A stretch of DNA of 64,000 bases from Thinopyrum elongatum (Eukaryota; Streptophyta; Magnoliopsida; Poales; Poaceae): positions 730,990,970 through 731,054,969 of the forward strand of contig CM022303.1 of assembly GCA_011799875.1 (NCBI GenBank), in the 5' to 3' direction. Shown one piece after another: positions 33,758 to 45,173 of the stretch. Numbering within the stretch: the first letter of the stretch is position 1; each line of letters begins with the position of its first letter. Under the pieces are notes generated by a model, which saw nothing but the letters and a program-made list of their open reading frames with translations, ran no database searches and had not been told where the DNA came from. The translations under genes were made by a program, and so were the position numbers.

Positions 33758-36234
33758 GTTCTGGAACCTGAAGAATATGCAAACATAATGGCCGAATATT
33801 GGATATTTATGACAGGTGTTTAGGCATGATTCATTCATTTGCAACAGCTGCTATTGTTAAGTGCATCATGGACATGTATTGTGTAATGGTAATGTATCTG
33901 CTGTTGCAGTTTAGAGATGACAGTATGCTTAGAGTGACATAGTTGTAAGGAAGGCAGAAAATTCATAGTTTTGTGACACCCAGGTGGGAAAACACCTGGG
34001 AGTGTTTTGAGTTAACATCTGGTTGGGAAATTACTGTCAGAAACAAGAAGTAGCAGGTGTGCGAGATTTGCAATTTATTCACAACAGTTGTTCCTCCTCA
34101 GGCCATCATCCTCGTATTTAGATACGTACGTTACCTGCTGCTGGGATTGGCTCTCCTGTGTATTTGCACCATTAGAAAGGAAAGAAGTACTCGCAGTACC
34201 GATTACTACCAAAGAAACCAAGTTGTTCGGTAGGTAATTAACTGCACCCATTAGCAATATGTTAAGCTAATGATTACCTATTAAGTTCCTTCCTGTATTG
34301 GGTATGTATTGCTTTAATTGTCCATTCATTTGGACAGTTAATGTGGCAGCTATGTACTAGTATATAAACTTGATGACAATGCAAAACCTCGGTACGTACG
34401 CTTTCTCTCGTCTAATTTAAATCTTGAGTTGAGCTGGTGGAAGAGGAAACAAGTCGGCCATGGAGACACATCTTCATCCTGCTGTTTGGGTTACATAAAA
34501 TTGCATGCATGATTGGAGAGTGTAGGCCCTAACAGGCCAAAGGCTGAAGACTGAAGTGGTATTCGCAAAAAAAGGCTGAAGTGATGCTGCAAGATGAATT
34601 TAAAGTTGACGTGACAATTCTTTTCATGTCTTTGGCAGAGACAAGTGGCGCGTGTCTTTTATTATCAATAGTAAGCTTCTGTGGGTCGAGAGAACAAGTA
34701 ATAGTGTAGGTGCAATGCTGCATGGGAACAAACTATTTATGATTTCTATCCTAATCCTGTTTCAGTAACCTCGGTGTCCCAACATACAGGATGGCTGTGA
34801 CCTGTGAGTGAGTTATGTATGCTGATTATACATGACAGGATTTGGTATTCATCAGTTGTTTCTGCTGTTACTGTTGAGTGCATCGTGGCCATGTAATCGG
34901 TGATCTGCAGAGTGTTTTGTAACAGTTGATCAACTAACTAATTTTGCACTCACCTGCAAGGATGCAAGGAAGGAAATTCAGAGTTTTGTGGCATGCATGC
35001 CAAGTGGTTGCAGAGGAGGACATACATCACTTCAGAATAGTTACCAAGTACCAGAACAGAGCCAAGGCTGGAGGCGATGTTCTAATTACGACAACAGTCT
35101 GGACCACTAGTTGGATCTTCTGCCACTTGTAGTGTCCGAATGATTTGAGACTTGGAGGCCCCTGCGCCAAGGAGGAGCATCATCTTGTGCTGCTGCATGA
35201 CTGTACGCACTCACTCAGGAGTGGGAGAATTAAAACACGGCTTCCTACATCCACAAGTAATTCCTTCCTTAATCTATTCGGTTCCTGTTTGTCCACTGTA
35301 TAGTGATTTTGGAATTTCTTCCTTAGTCAACAAGTCATGTTTTGGCTAACAACCTGATCTAACCAATTTGAATTTAAAGCATATTTGCCATGAGAACGAG
35401 CCCTGCCCTCTTTTGTGTTTGGGTCGCACCGTGTCTGATAATTGCACGACGCGTCTGTGGACTTGCTGACGTCCTCTGGTACACACGAGGGGCCTACTTA
35501 TTCCCTTGAATGTCCCCTCAGCGCATGTGATGTGCCCCTCAGTTCTGTCTCTTTCGTTCTCCAGGTTCACATGTTCACCGTCACCGTCTCTTTGACTACT
35601 TTTTCCGCTCCATGACATGGATGCCAACTAATATTGCCCAAAAAGGAAAGCCTGGTTGCTCAAGGTAGATAATAGATGGGTGACCACTAACTCATCATGC
35701 GTTTCAATACACACAATACAGTATGATTGCAATGCACAGCTTGTTGTTTTCTTTGAGCAAGGGATTTGCCTTTTCATTATGAACATAGTGTGGCAAAAGA
35801 ATGGACCCCCGCAATAGTAGTAAAAAACCAACTTGCTTGGTAACTGACTCTAGGGTGTAGGTATAAATTTTGGATATGTTATCCTGCTGGGAGCTGCAAC
35901 ACTATATTGGTCATAATGGCTATGTACAAAAGAAAGTAACTGTTGGTGAATCACAAAATGGAAAGCAGAGGGAAAAGAGCTTTGTTTGGGCACATCCAAT
36001 ATGTTTCTCATTCTTCCTTCGAGTTTCACGAGCTCACCATCACCTCTACCCTAACTTGGATTAATGGCATTGCATGCGCATCAGGCAGAGCACGTCGGCT
36101 CGCATGCATCCTATGCACGCACGAATGAAATGTACTGTACTAGCTAGTACGTCTCTTGCCACGTACTCCGGGTCTATCTAAAGGACAAATTAAATCTCTT
36201 GGAATTCAGGTCGACCGTGCAGACCAACACCGAG
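33758..36234. other. Low-copy-like intergenic DNA with diverged internal duplications
   Basis: No gene is supported. Segments at about 33800-33990 and 34820-35000 are diverged copies (shared GTTAAGTGCATCATGGACATGTA-type and AAGGAAGG..ATTCA.AGTTTTGTG sequence). Bases 35560-36010 belong to the block family that recurs at 37.9, 38.9, 46.1 and 57.6 kb (TTCACATG.TCACC, GAGCAAGGGATTTGCCTTTTCATTA). It includes the upstream region of the gene at 36338. Confidence 0.5.
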
Positions 36235-36243
36235 CATAAATAG
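36235..36243 (+). promoter_or_regulatory. Putative TATA box of the histidine-rich gene
   Basis: CATAAATAG lies 95-103 bases before the ATG at 36338, leaving room for a 5' leader of roughly 65 bases. It is the only TATA-like element in the preceding 100 bases. Confidence 0.45.
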
Positions 36244-36337
36244 TGTCCCAACGCCAAAGGGAAGTACGTACGAGCAAGCGAGCTAGAGCCAATCCGCCCT
36301 ACTTTCCATCTACCAGCCGGCGATCGACACGGGAAGC

Positions 36338-36750
36338 ATGGCTCACGGCCACTATCATGTCTCGATGCCGGCGATGACACACAGCCACCACCATCATGTC
36401 TCGATGCCGGCGATGACGCACGGCCACCACCATCACCATCATGCTCACCACGGCAACCACCACCACGATGAAGACAGCCAGCAGCCGGGGTTGTATCCAG
36501 GGTCCCCAGTTCCTAACGTGTCCCCGTCCCCCGGCCCGGCGCCGGTCGTCGAGCCCACGCCGGACGCCTGCCTCGTCGGAGTCGTCGTGGTACGTGCGCA
36601 TGCATCTTGCGGTTAGTCAATTTAGGCAACGTTTGATTAATAATAATTCGATCGATTGTGCTCTTGTTGTTTGTGGTGCAGTGTGTGATCTGCCTGATCA
36701 TGATTATTGTGCTGACCATCCTCCTCTACATATTCGTGTTCAACCGGTGA
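36338..36750 (+). CDS. Histidine-rich, tail-anchored small membrane protein, two exons
   Basis: Exon 1 is 36338-36589 and exon 2 is 36682-36750. The GT-AG intron (36590-36681, 92 bases) is in phase 0. The product has 106 residues. Residues 1-43 hold 20 His, with VSMPAMTH repeated at 8-15 and 21-28 and runs of up to six His; this suggests metal (Zn, Ni, Cu) binding. Residues 44-77 are acidic then proline-rich (PGSPVPNVSPSPGPAP). Residues 78-104 are one hydrophobic span rich in Val, Ile and Leu with three Cys, followed by Asn-Arg at the end, so it is probably a tail-anchored protein with its His-rich head in the cytosol. The start context GAAGCATGGC is good, a TATA box lies about 100 bases upstream and AATAAA occurs at 36888. 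The hydrophobic span is complete only when the intron is removed, which supports the splice model. No family is recognised; expression is unproven. Confidence 0.6.
36590..36681 (+). other. Intron of the histidine-rich gene
   Basis: It runs GTACGTGCGC ... TTTGTGGTGCAG, 92 bases and AT-rich (ATTAATAATAATTCG inside), a typical short grass intron. Reading through it instead gives stop TAG after eight codons. Confidence 0.6.
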
Positions 36751-36887
36751 TATTGATCGACGGGAGCATGGAGATCCAGTAACTGGTGATATAGATCGCC
36801 TGGTCATAGTGAATGGTCAACTTGTTTCTTCATTATTCTAGAAGCTTGTCTTCTCATTAAGAAGATGGTTCTAATATTACCGGGATA

Positions 36888-36893
36888 AATAAA
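36888..36893 (+). terminator. Putative polyadenylation signal
   Basis: AATAAA, 138 bases after the stop codon of the histidine-rich gene. Confidence 0.4.
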
Positions 36894-37239
36894 ATTAGAT
36901 CCCTGTTCAGCAGTTAAAAATAACCAATTAATAATGTAGTTGCGTGGATGCCAAATATTTGCGAATTGTATTCCTTTGATGTAACCTGAAGCTTTTGTGT
37001 GTCGATGAGTAAACAATACTGTAACTGCACGGACAAAAGCAAAAATGACACTATTCAAATAAGGATGCCTTTTTTATTTTTCTATATCTATTAAAAAATT
37101 GGATTTGAGAACTTTGGGGTTTGTACAAGCTCGTCTGATGAACATTTACAATATGTTCCGAATTGTTTTGAGACATTTTAAAAAAAAATTGAAGCATGGA
37201 AGGATGTAAAGGCTGGTAGCACGTTCACTCTCAGTCCAG

Positions 37240-38480
37240 TTACAATTGGTATAAACACTCGAGAGAGGGACTCACTTGCGGCCATTATGCATCTTTGTAA
37301 ATTCTTTTTTCGGGTTACGCCTACCGACTGAAGTAGGATATACTACCTCTGTACTGAACTGAAGAAATGTCTTATATTTTGGTACTGAGGGAGTAGATCA
37401 CAAATAGGCTTCGCTGCATGCCATGTTACTGTAACCGTATATTCACTGCACCGCCTTGCACCGTGCGCAACAGGCAACTCTGGCCACCGAACGACACGTC
37501 CTCTCTCTGTCTGTCACCACAACACTCTGCCTGGATAAATGCTCCACCAATGGCACGGGCCTACTACAACCTTGAATGCTCGGCCCATGTGTTGTGCCCC
37601 TTGTTTGGCAGGTGCAAATTATCGGGGGAATCGCTGCTAATTTTTTTCCATGCAAACTTTTTTGGGTTTTGTTTGATTTGGTCGAGTCTGATGCAATGCA
37701 ATGTATATCTAAATTTATTGATGCTACTTTGGTAACATCTAATTCTCTATGTGTTGTATTGCATGTACTACTGAAATTCAGAAGAGGATGTTTTTTTTTT
37801 TAAGAAAGAAGGAAAATAAAAGGAAATTTGTCTGCGCCAAGCAACACAGCAATAAGGCTTCCTCAAATCAAAGGCCTCAACTCCACAGTGCCTCATATTT
37901 GTTTTGACACCCTTTCTTCATCCCAGTTCACATGCTCACCATCACCTTCTACTTGGCTATTTCTATCTCCATGCCATACCATGGCAATTATTGTTTGCAA
38001 AAAAAGGAAACGCTGGTTGCTTTATGTGGGCAATGTGAAGGTGACACCTAACCAACAGGATCACATGTGTTGAAACATAACATCTACTAGACACATTCTT
38101 TCAATGCATCTATTGCACCGGTCATTTTCCCATTCCGTGGCAACGTAAGGTCGTTGTTTGTTTAAACATTATTGATCATTCGACCATAATTGTACTGCAC
38201 ACAGTACACTATGATTGCAATACGATTCACGGCTTGTGGTCTCCATGACATCAGGTACATGGACGCAATAGGATTTTTTTTTTTAAGCGACGGATTTGCC
38301 TTTTAATTACGGAGATACCTGGGATCTAACCAGGATAAAAATAAGGGTCTGCATTGTAGAGATGAAAAAACAGCATGTTTAGTAATTGACAACGGGGTTT
38401 AGATACAAAATTTGCATCCGTTATCTTGATGGGAGCGGCAACACTTTGTTGATCGTTATGCCTACATAGAATGGAGTGGC
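37240..38480 (+). repeat. Diverged copy of the locally duplicated block
   Basis: It follows 45476-46660 and 57000-58190 with substitutions and gaps. Shared pieces are GATCACAAATAGGCTT.GC, CCTTG.TTGGCAGGTGC, CATCTAATTCTC.A.GTG and CCCTTTCTTCATCCCA. It carries one MITE (37343) that the other copies lack. No coding region is found. Confidence 0.65.
37343..37393. mobile_element. Stowaway MITE, 51 bp, with empty-site evidence
   Basis: CTACCTCTGTACTGAAC ... GGTACTGAGGGAG is flanked by TA on both sides (37341-37342, 37394-37395). The related blocks at about 45560 and 57065 read straight through here (AAGTAGGTATAGTGATCAC in the latter), giving the uninserted site. Confidence 0.75.
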
Positions 38481-38559
38481 GTTTGAAAAATTCCCCTCTC
38501 TACTCCAAGTTAATTATACATGTACGCACCAGTTTCCTACGTGGTGTTTGCCTCATCAA

Positions 38560-39487
38560 CAAGGCATCATGAACACTAGGCATATATGTGGGTGGGATGG
38601 GCAGACAGCGAGCTGATTGCCCATAATAGATTACGATGTACTCAGCGGAATAGTCGCCTTATATAATGTAATAAGTTGTTTGAGATTGTTTTCACTTGTC
38701 AAATTGATGTAATAAGTTGATAAGCTCGGTGATAATGGATCTTATGAATTACGAATGGAGGATGACATAATGTTATGCAGAGGCTCAATGCGGAGCAACC
38801 TATCTTATTTTGCCCAACCATAAGAAAGTAACTGTTGGTGAATAACAGAAATGATAGCAGATGTAAATGGGCTTTGTTTCGCTACACCCCTGTTAAAGAA
38901 ATCAACTGTGGAGACTAAAGCTTACAGCTGAAATATAATTAGTTTGTTTCTTCCTTCCTTCCAGATCGCACTCTCACCATCACCTCCTCCTTAACCATTT
39001 TTGTACTCCATGCCAAGCCACGCCAACTATTTTTCCCGGAAACGGAAATGGTTGGTTGTGTTACGTGGGCTATATACATGGTGATAGGCCGATGGCTAAC
39101 CAATTGATTCTTTTCCAAATGGCAAGGCCATGTATCATGTACCACAATTTTTTTCTTCAATGAAACTGTTCCATTGATCATGTCCATATTCAGTGCCAAA
39201 GATCATTGTCAGTTGAAATATTATTAATAGTACGTTACTAACGTACTGCACACAATACATTATTATTGCAAAATGGTGCATTGGCACATGGGTTGTGCTC
39301 CCATCAACCTCACGTCCAAGGAAGAACAGGCAGCTTGTTATTTTCTTCGAGCAAGAGCTTTGACTTTCTATTATTAAAATAGCTGGGATCTAGCCCCAAA
39401 AAAAAATGGGACTGCACAACATCCATAGCAACCTGCATGCTTGGTGACTGACAAGAAACATATTTGTGACAGACAAAGGCACAAGGG
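38560..39487 (+). repeat. Second diverged copy of the duplicated block
   Basis: GCATATATGTGGGTGGGATGG at about 38579 parallels GCATATACATGGGTGGAGCC at 45270. The stretch 38950-39440 parallels 37910-38390 and 46150-46640, including TTATTTTCTTCGAGCAAGAG. No gene is seen. Blocks of this kind may include a decayed LINE-like tail on the minus strand. Confidence 0.5.
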
Positions 39488-39573
39488 TAGGGTTTATATA
39501 ATAACAACATGTAGGATTGATATAATAATAGCATGAAACCATCAAAAACTATATATACGTCGGAGACGTATCA
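39488..39573 (-). mobile_element. LTR 5' end fragment on minus strand
   Basis: The complement from 39573 reads TGATACGTCTCCGACGTATA, the start I know from an abundant Triticeae gypsy-type LTR. It continues for about 85 bases before leaving the family sequence. It is a truncated remnant. Confidence 0.5.
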
Positions 39574-39625
39574 ATCCTCAATGGGCACATCCGAGATATA
39601 AAACCACTCGGTCTGCCATGTCACA

Positions 39626-40030
39626 CTATCTCTTTAGGGGTGCCGAGAAGATATCCAGCTCCGGCGATTCTGCACACCTCGGCTCCTCCGACCTCATGAA
39701 GACTCGGATTCGTGGAACAAGGCAGAAATATTTGTGCCATAGATCGAAGTGGGCTTCACAGCCAAGAAAAGCTTCACATAAAGTGACAAAGCCCGCTTTT
39801 TGGAGGATTGAATTGGGTGCGAGGTGATGGAGTTGGATCCCGTAGAATTCCAGAAGGCCCTGAAGAAAGGGGTGGATGGGGAAGCTTTGCCCCCGGAGAA
39901 GGAAGTGAAGAAAACCCTCTCGTCGCCTTGCGGTGTCGGGCAGTTGTCGTTGAGCACCCCGCTGTCTATGAAACAAGCTTGGGCGAATCTGAATGAACTC
40001 TGGATCCGGAAGGTATCCTTGCATGACCAA
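39626..40030 (-). pseudogene. Gypsy-type 'Transposase_28' (PF04195-like) gag-region relic
   Basis: A minus-strand frame of 134 residues contains QGYLPDPEF, then FPIHPFLQGLLEFYGIQLHH and LAPNSIL..AGFVTLCEAFLGC, ending with WHKYFCL. This is the conserved core of the plant 'putative gypsy type transposon' domain found N-terminal in many grass retroelement proteins. The usual longer protein is missing after it (stop near 39628), and the upstream part (40030-40110) is frameshifted. No LTR or pol is associated, so it is a fragment. Confidence 0.7.
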
Positions 40031-40340
40031 GCGACTCTACTGCCCTTGGGAAACTGTGTAGCTCTTCCAGTCCCCTTCGCGAGGGCCGGTGGGGTGGGGG
40101 GATGAACCGGGAAGATTCTCCATCGTATCGAGCTCTGGAAGAAACAATGGTGGTAGGAGTCGAGAGAAATTCCACGCTAGGGCAAAAGGAGAGGTGCAAG
40201 GGATATAAAATCTTTCAGGTATTTTCTTTCTTTTATATATCGAATCCTTTTTTAGTCATGGGGTGTAGGGATGCTTGACTCCCACGGTGGTAAATCCGCA
40301 TGTTTCCAAGGCGTCGTGCTTTACGTGCACATCAAGGGCA

Positions 40341-40572
40341 CACTATTGCAGGAATGCCCAATAGTGGCGGGTGCAAAAAGGCTAGCACTGGTGGGCCAGG
40401 CTCCCAGGCGCGCCCGCCGCCGACCTCCCGCCATTGCTATAACCGCCTCAGTGGTGGGCGCGTGCCTGCCAATGGTAGAGCATGTGCTGTGGCGGGCGCA
40501 CAACCCAACTCGCCAGTGCTTAAAGTTAATGCAGTGGGCGTGTTTGAGCGCCCGCCACTGAAAGCTTTGTAA
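40341..40572 (+). mobile_element. CACTA transposon end (type 1)
   Basis: It begins CACTATTGCAGGAATGCCC, followed by repeats of AGTGGCGGG/CCCGCCACTG type at 40371, 40396, 40450, 40493, 40515 and 40550. This is a terminal CACTA motif with a subterminal repeat array. Length and second end are not seen. Confidence 0.6.
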
Positions 40573-40728
40573 TACAAATAAAAAAAGTTGCAGCCACGGC
40601 AGCATTTTTGGTGCCATGGCTGCATTTTGCATGAAACTAAGATCATAAATTGCAATACGTTGCGACATTACAGTGATGGCGATAAGAAATTATGATACAT
40701 ATTGCAGCATACGTTAACCACTAGTGAT

Positions 40729-40936
40729 GACCCATAAGTATAGGGGATCAATCGTAGTCCTTTCGATACGTATGAGTGTCGAAACCAATGAGGAGCAGAA
40801 GGAAATGACAAGCGGTTTTCAGCAAGGTATTCTCTGCAAGTACTGAAAGTAGCGGTAACAGATAGTTTTGATAGCAAGATAATTCGTAACAAGCAACAAG
40901 TAACAAGTATGATAAAGTGCAGCAAGGTGGCCCGAT
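40729..40936. mobile_element. LTR-retrotransposon internal fragment
   Basis: From GATGACCCATAAGTATAGGGG to GCAGCAAGGTGGCCCGAT the text is one I know from an abundant, probably gypsy-type, Triticeae element. The CACTA end at 40937 starts directly in it, so it was the insertion target. Confidence 0.4.
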
Positions 40937-41265
40937 CACTACTGGAATCAGGGAATTTGCCATCAGCCAGTTCTTTGCCGTCTGCCAGCTGACGGCATTT
41001 GCCGTCAGCTTCCAAAAAGCAGACAACACAGAACTGGCTGATGGCAACGATACAGTTTGCCATCAGTGCATTCTTTGTCGTCAGCCCGCAGACGGTAAAG
41101 GGCCTGAAGGCAGACGGCAAAGAGCCTAGATGGGCTCCACTGGACCGTGGAGCGGGCTAGGTCAGGTGGACGGGCTGGATGCCGTCCCTAGATCTTTGAT
41201 GTCTGCTTTAGTGTTCTTTGCCGTCTACTAACAGACGGCAAATTAAGATGTCTTACTAACGGCCG
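40937..41265 (+). mobile_element. CACTA transposon end (type 2)
   Basis: It begins CACTACTGGAATCAGGGAAT and carries a subterminal array of TTTGCCGTC / GACGGCAAA units in both directions (about 40960-41250). The three bases before it are GAT. No matching CCAGTAGTG end is found downstream, so the element is truncated or ends elsewhere. The pyrimidine tract that follows may be its interior. Confidence 0.7.
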
Positions 41266-41269
41266 TGCA

Positions 41270-42620
41270 CCCCCGGCCCTACCCCCCTCTCTCTCTCTCT
41301 CCCCCCACCTCACCCGCTTGCCTCCCCGGCCAGCCCCGTTGTTGCCCCCGACGTCCGCCCCAGCCCCGACCCCCGAGCCGACCCGCCACCGCCTGCTCCC
41401 GCCCTTCCCCCCCCTGACCAGGCCTCTGTCTCCCCACCTCCCCTCCCCATCTCCTTCTCCTTTCCTCTTCTCCCCTCCTTCTTCTTCCCCCCGCCCTCTC
41501 CGTTATCCCATCCTTTCCTCTCCATCCCCTCCCCCGCTGCCCTTCCTCCCTGCGGCCATCCTCGACAACCGGCCCCCTCCGCGCGCGGCCAATCCTCCTA
41601 CACCTCACCGCCGAGGTCAAGGTAGGTTTTGGTTCTTTTTTCTTCTTCTGTCTCTTTTTCTGTTTTATTGCTGGTTTAGTTTAGGTTAGTGCTAGGTTTG
41701 AGGTTTAGGTTTAGATAATTCGAAGAAGAAGAGACGATGAAAAAGGAAAAGTAGAAGAAGACTGCAAAAATGAACCGAAGAAGAAGAAGAAGAAGAAGAC
41801 GAAGCAGAAGCACGACGAATAAGAATTGGAGGAGTAGGAGGAGAAGAAAAGAAGAGAAGCCCGCCATAAGAAGAAGAAGAATAATAATACTAAAAGCATA
41901 CTTCATCTCATTCTGCAGACTATCCTCATAATCTTACCCCACCTTAACTAACTTGCCCTCCTCTTCATACTAATCATCCTACCCTCCTCCCTCCTGCATC
42001 CTCCCTCCATCATCCTCTTCCTAATACCTCCTCTCTCTTTTACTTCTCCTTGCTGCCTCCTCCCCTGGCCTCCTCCTCTTTACCCTTCCCCGCCCCCCCT
42101 CCGTACCGAGTGCCTCCTTCCCCTCCTGCCTCCCTCCGTCCTCCCGCCTCCTCCTCCTGCCTCCTCCTCCTCCTCCTCTACTCCTTTTCTCCTTGGGTTC
42201 TTTTACTACGGTTTTTGGACTTCTTCGTTCTTGCTGCCTCTCCTCCTTGCCGTCCTCTCGCTCTTCCGTGCCTGCCTCCTCCTTCTCCTCCTTCTCCTCT
42301 TCCCCTTTCCATCCTCCTCCTTCCTCCGGCCTCCTCCTCCTCATATCTCCCTCTCTACCTCGCGTCCGTCTCTCCTCCTCCTCCTCCTCCTTCGCTGCGC
42401 TGCCTCCTCCTCCTCTTCTGTCTCCTCTCCCCTCCCCTTCCTCCGTGCTTCCCCTTCCCCCGCTCGCCTCCTCGCTCCGTTCGCCGGCTCCTCCTCCTTC
42501 GCGTCTCTATTGTGATTTGAATTGCGGTGTATGGTGGTTTGGGGGTGGATGAGGCTTTCCTTTTTGTGTTCGTTCGCTTCTTCTTCTCCTCCTCCTCCCC
42601 TCCTCGCTCCTCCGTGTAAC
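41270..42620 (+). repeat. Strand-asymmetric pyrimidine tract with purine island
   Basis: 41270-41640 and 41930-42620 are overwhelmingly C and T on the plus strand (CTCTCTCTCT, repeated CCTCCTCCTC). Between them, 41710-41900 is purine-rich with a GAA/GAAGAA array (41776-41801). Long frames encoding only Pro/Ser/Leu or Arg/Glu/Gly arise on each strand and have no start context or domain. It may be the 5' interior of the CACTA element at 40937. Confidence 0.75.
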
Positions 42621-44560
42621 TTTGCTCTTTCTGATCGTGGTTTAGGTGGGTTCGTAGCAGCGTCACTCCATTCCGCGTTCCTATCGGCTGGCGCGGTCCT
42701 TTCACTCCCCACGGTTTCGGACTGCCGCCCTTCTACTACTATCTTTCCGATGGCATCTATACTCCTGGGCGGCGTTTGTGAAGACCATATCTGAACCACA
42801 TGCAGCAAATAAAAGTCACTTTTGCAACAATGCAGAGCACCTAGAAGGAAATGTGGATAGGCATTCGGAGTGCTGCAAGCCATTGGGAATTGTTTGTGGA
42901 GCTGCAAATGATGTGGGAATCAAAAACTTGTGGGCAGCTGATGACATGTTTGTGTGTATTTTGCACCAATATGATTATCGAGATGCAGGGTGATGGTTTA
43001 GAGCCCAAAGAATGATTTTAAGTGCATGGAGAACAAGTTCAAATCCCTCAAGATCAAGATGCAAATTAGCGTTGACTTTCTGCAAATGCATTAGAATCTT
43101 CGAGATCGTCAGGTGCACGCGCAGCTACTCAAGTAATCTTGTGTGAGCATATGTGGACCCCACAATGGAATCCAAAGGGCTAGTCGGTGATCTGTTGGAG
43201 CATATTGTTTGAGTTGTGCATTTAAAATAAATTTTATTTAAGAACTATGTATTTTCGCAACAACTTTTGTTATTTATTTGTACATAACTTACTTATCTGT
43301 GTTGACATGCATTCATATTTGCCATGTATTTTTACCCATATTCCAGGATGGCGGCTGTTGGGGAGCGTTTGGTGGGTGACGGTGGGCGGGGAGCAGGAGA
43401 AAGGGGGGTGTGAGGGGGGGGGAGGTTGGTGAATTGGAGTTATAGGTATTGGGGAGTGAGTTGTTATGGTTTGCATGGGTGGTGTTTTGGGGTTTTAGTC
43501 GATGTTTCCCTGCCGATCGTACAAAGGGGCCGGATTTTACTTCTAGACCCTGCTCTTAGACTCGGCTGTAATTGGGTAGTCATAGGTAAGTATCTAGGCA
43601 TGTCAACTAATGTAATTTTGATGAGGGCAATAGAATTAAATTAAGAAAGAGGGGTTTGAGTATTATAATCATGATACCACGTTCGTATAAATAGATGTGT
43701 TACTTGTGTACTAGTCATCAACCCTGCACCGCACGGCTAGGACTTGATCCAAAATCTGGTGACTAATATACTTTGGAAAAAGTAAACGTCGAATACATCA
43801 TAATTTCTAATTATAAGTTACTTTTTGAAATCCACAGTCCTTGTTTAGCCTTTATCAATAATGCCAACCATAATTATGCCTAATTCACGTATTAATTGAA
43901 AATTAAAAATCTAAGTAGAAAAGTATTAGAAAAAATGAATTATTGAAAAATAGGAATATAGAAATTGATTACATTTTTGGTACAAAGGCACATTTTTTGC
44001 AACGGTAAATTTTGCCTCATTCCTTTATCATTGAGAAAACGGGGATTGGTTTATTCCTTTCAAATAGTTTAAGGTCGTTCAACTTCTTTATCCATGGGCA
44101 TGAAGTATTATAAATGGTTGCGAGTGTACATTCTTTAGTCGATATAGAAATTCTTATCCATTACACATGATGAGAAGCGTTGATTCTTTTTATTGGCGAA
44201 GAATTAGATGGTTAAAACTTTAAAATTATGTGGATTTTATTTTTTTTGAGACGTGCAAATGAATGTCACGCATTAGCATACCTAAAGTTGCTCACTATCC
44301 ATTTACCCTCTTCTTATGCTGGCAACTTGGCCCGACTTTAAATCTTGAACAGCAACAACAAAAAAAGCAGTACATCTCCTTGCTAACTTAATTATAACAA
44401 CATAAAAGAATTATATTTTATTATTTGCATTTGATTATATAAAAATTCTATGTCAATCTTCTAAATTTATGAGGCTAGCTGTTTTAATTAGCTATTAAAT
44501 CTCTTTGCTAAGTAGTACATCTGGCACATTTAAAAAAAGTATCATATCATGCCAATCCGA
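42621..44560. other. Unassigned stretch
   Basis: Bases 42778-42993 hold a 71-codon frame (..NNAEHLEGNVDRHSECCK..) with no recognised domain. The remainder is AT-rich with stops in all frames. Nothing further is supported. Confidence 0.35.
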
Positions 44561-44609
44561 TCCATCCATGGAGACGTGTTTGGTATGGGGATCTTTTTCT
44601 CTATTGCTT

Positions 44610-45020
44610 TTCCTTGCGGCTGGCCGTAACGTGTCTAGGACACGTTTCTTTTTTTCTTTGACTTGCGCATGGACACGTTTATGTAGCGTAACCTCATAGG
44701 ACTGTTATGTGAAACGTCTAGATTTCTTTTATCCTAGTCGTAATTAAACATCCTATTGTTTTATTATTGTTTCTCTAGGATTCAATGTGGAGCCTCGTAT
44801 GGTGCTTTTTCATTGGTGGCTGGCCGTAACGTGTCCTAGGACATGTTTTTTTTGTTCTTTTAATCTTGCGCATGGACCCTGTTTATGTAGTGTAACCCTC
44901 ATAGGATTGTTTATGTAAACGTCTAGATTTCTTTTATATCCTAGTCGTATATTAAACAATCCTACGGTTATTTTGTTGTTTTCTCCAGGATTAACGTGGA
45001 TCCTCGTATGGTGCGTCCAA
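44610..45020 (+). repeat. 200-bp tandem duplication
   Basis: GGCTGGCCGTAACGTGTC occurs at 44618 and 44818. Both units contain CTTGCGCATGGAC, AAACGTCTAGATTTCTTTTAT, CCTAGTCGTA and CCTCGTATGGTGC. Many differences are one-base gaps, the same pattern as in the large repeat downstream. Confidence 0.8.
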
Positions 45021-45079
45021 TTAGTAAATATAATATAATATGCATGACCATATATGAACTATTCTATAATATCAACATA

Positions 45080-45173
45080 CCTCCCTCCGTCCCAAAATAA
45101 GTCACTTGAACATTGTATTAACTTTGTACTAAAGTTAGTATAAAGTTGAGTCACTTATTTTGGGACGAGGGAC
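45080..45173. mobile_element. Stowaway MITE, 94 bp
   Basis: CCTCCCTCCGTCCCAAAATA ... TATTTTGGGACGAGGGAC, inverted ends with flanking TA (45078-45079, 45174-45175). The interior AGTTAGTATAAAGTTGAGTC is that of the common Triticeae Stowaway group. Confidence 0.85.

Noticed and set aside
36338..36616. Unspliced 92-residue version of the histidine-rich protein
   Set aside because: Splicing at consensus GT/AG sites gives a far more coherent protein with a full membrane segment.
41318..42907. Very long Pro/Ser/Leu and Arg/Glu frames
   Set aside because: Products of pyrimidine/purine strand bias.
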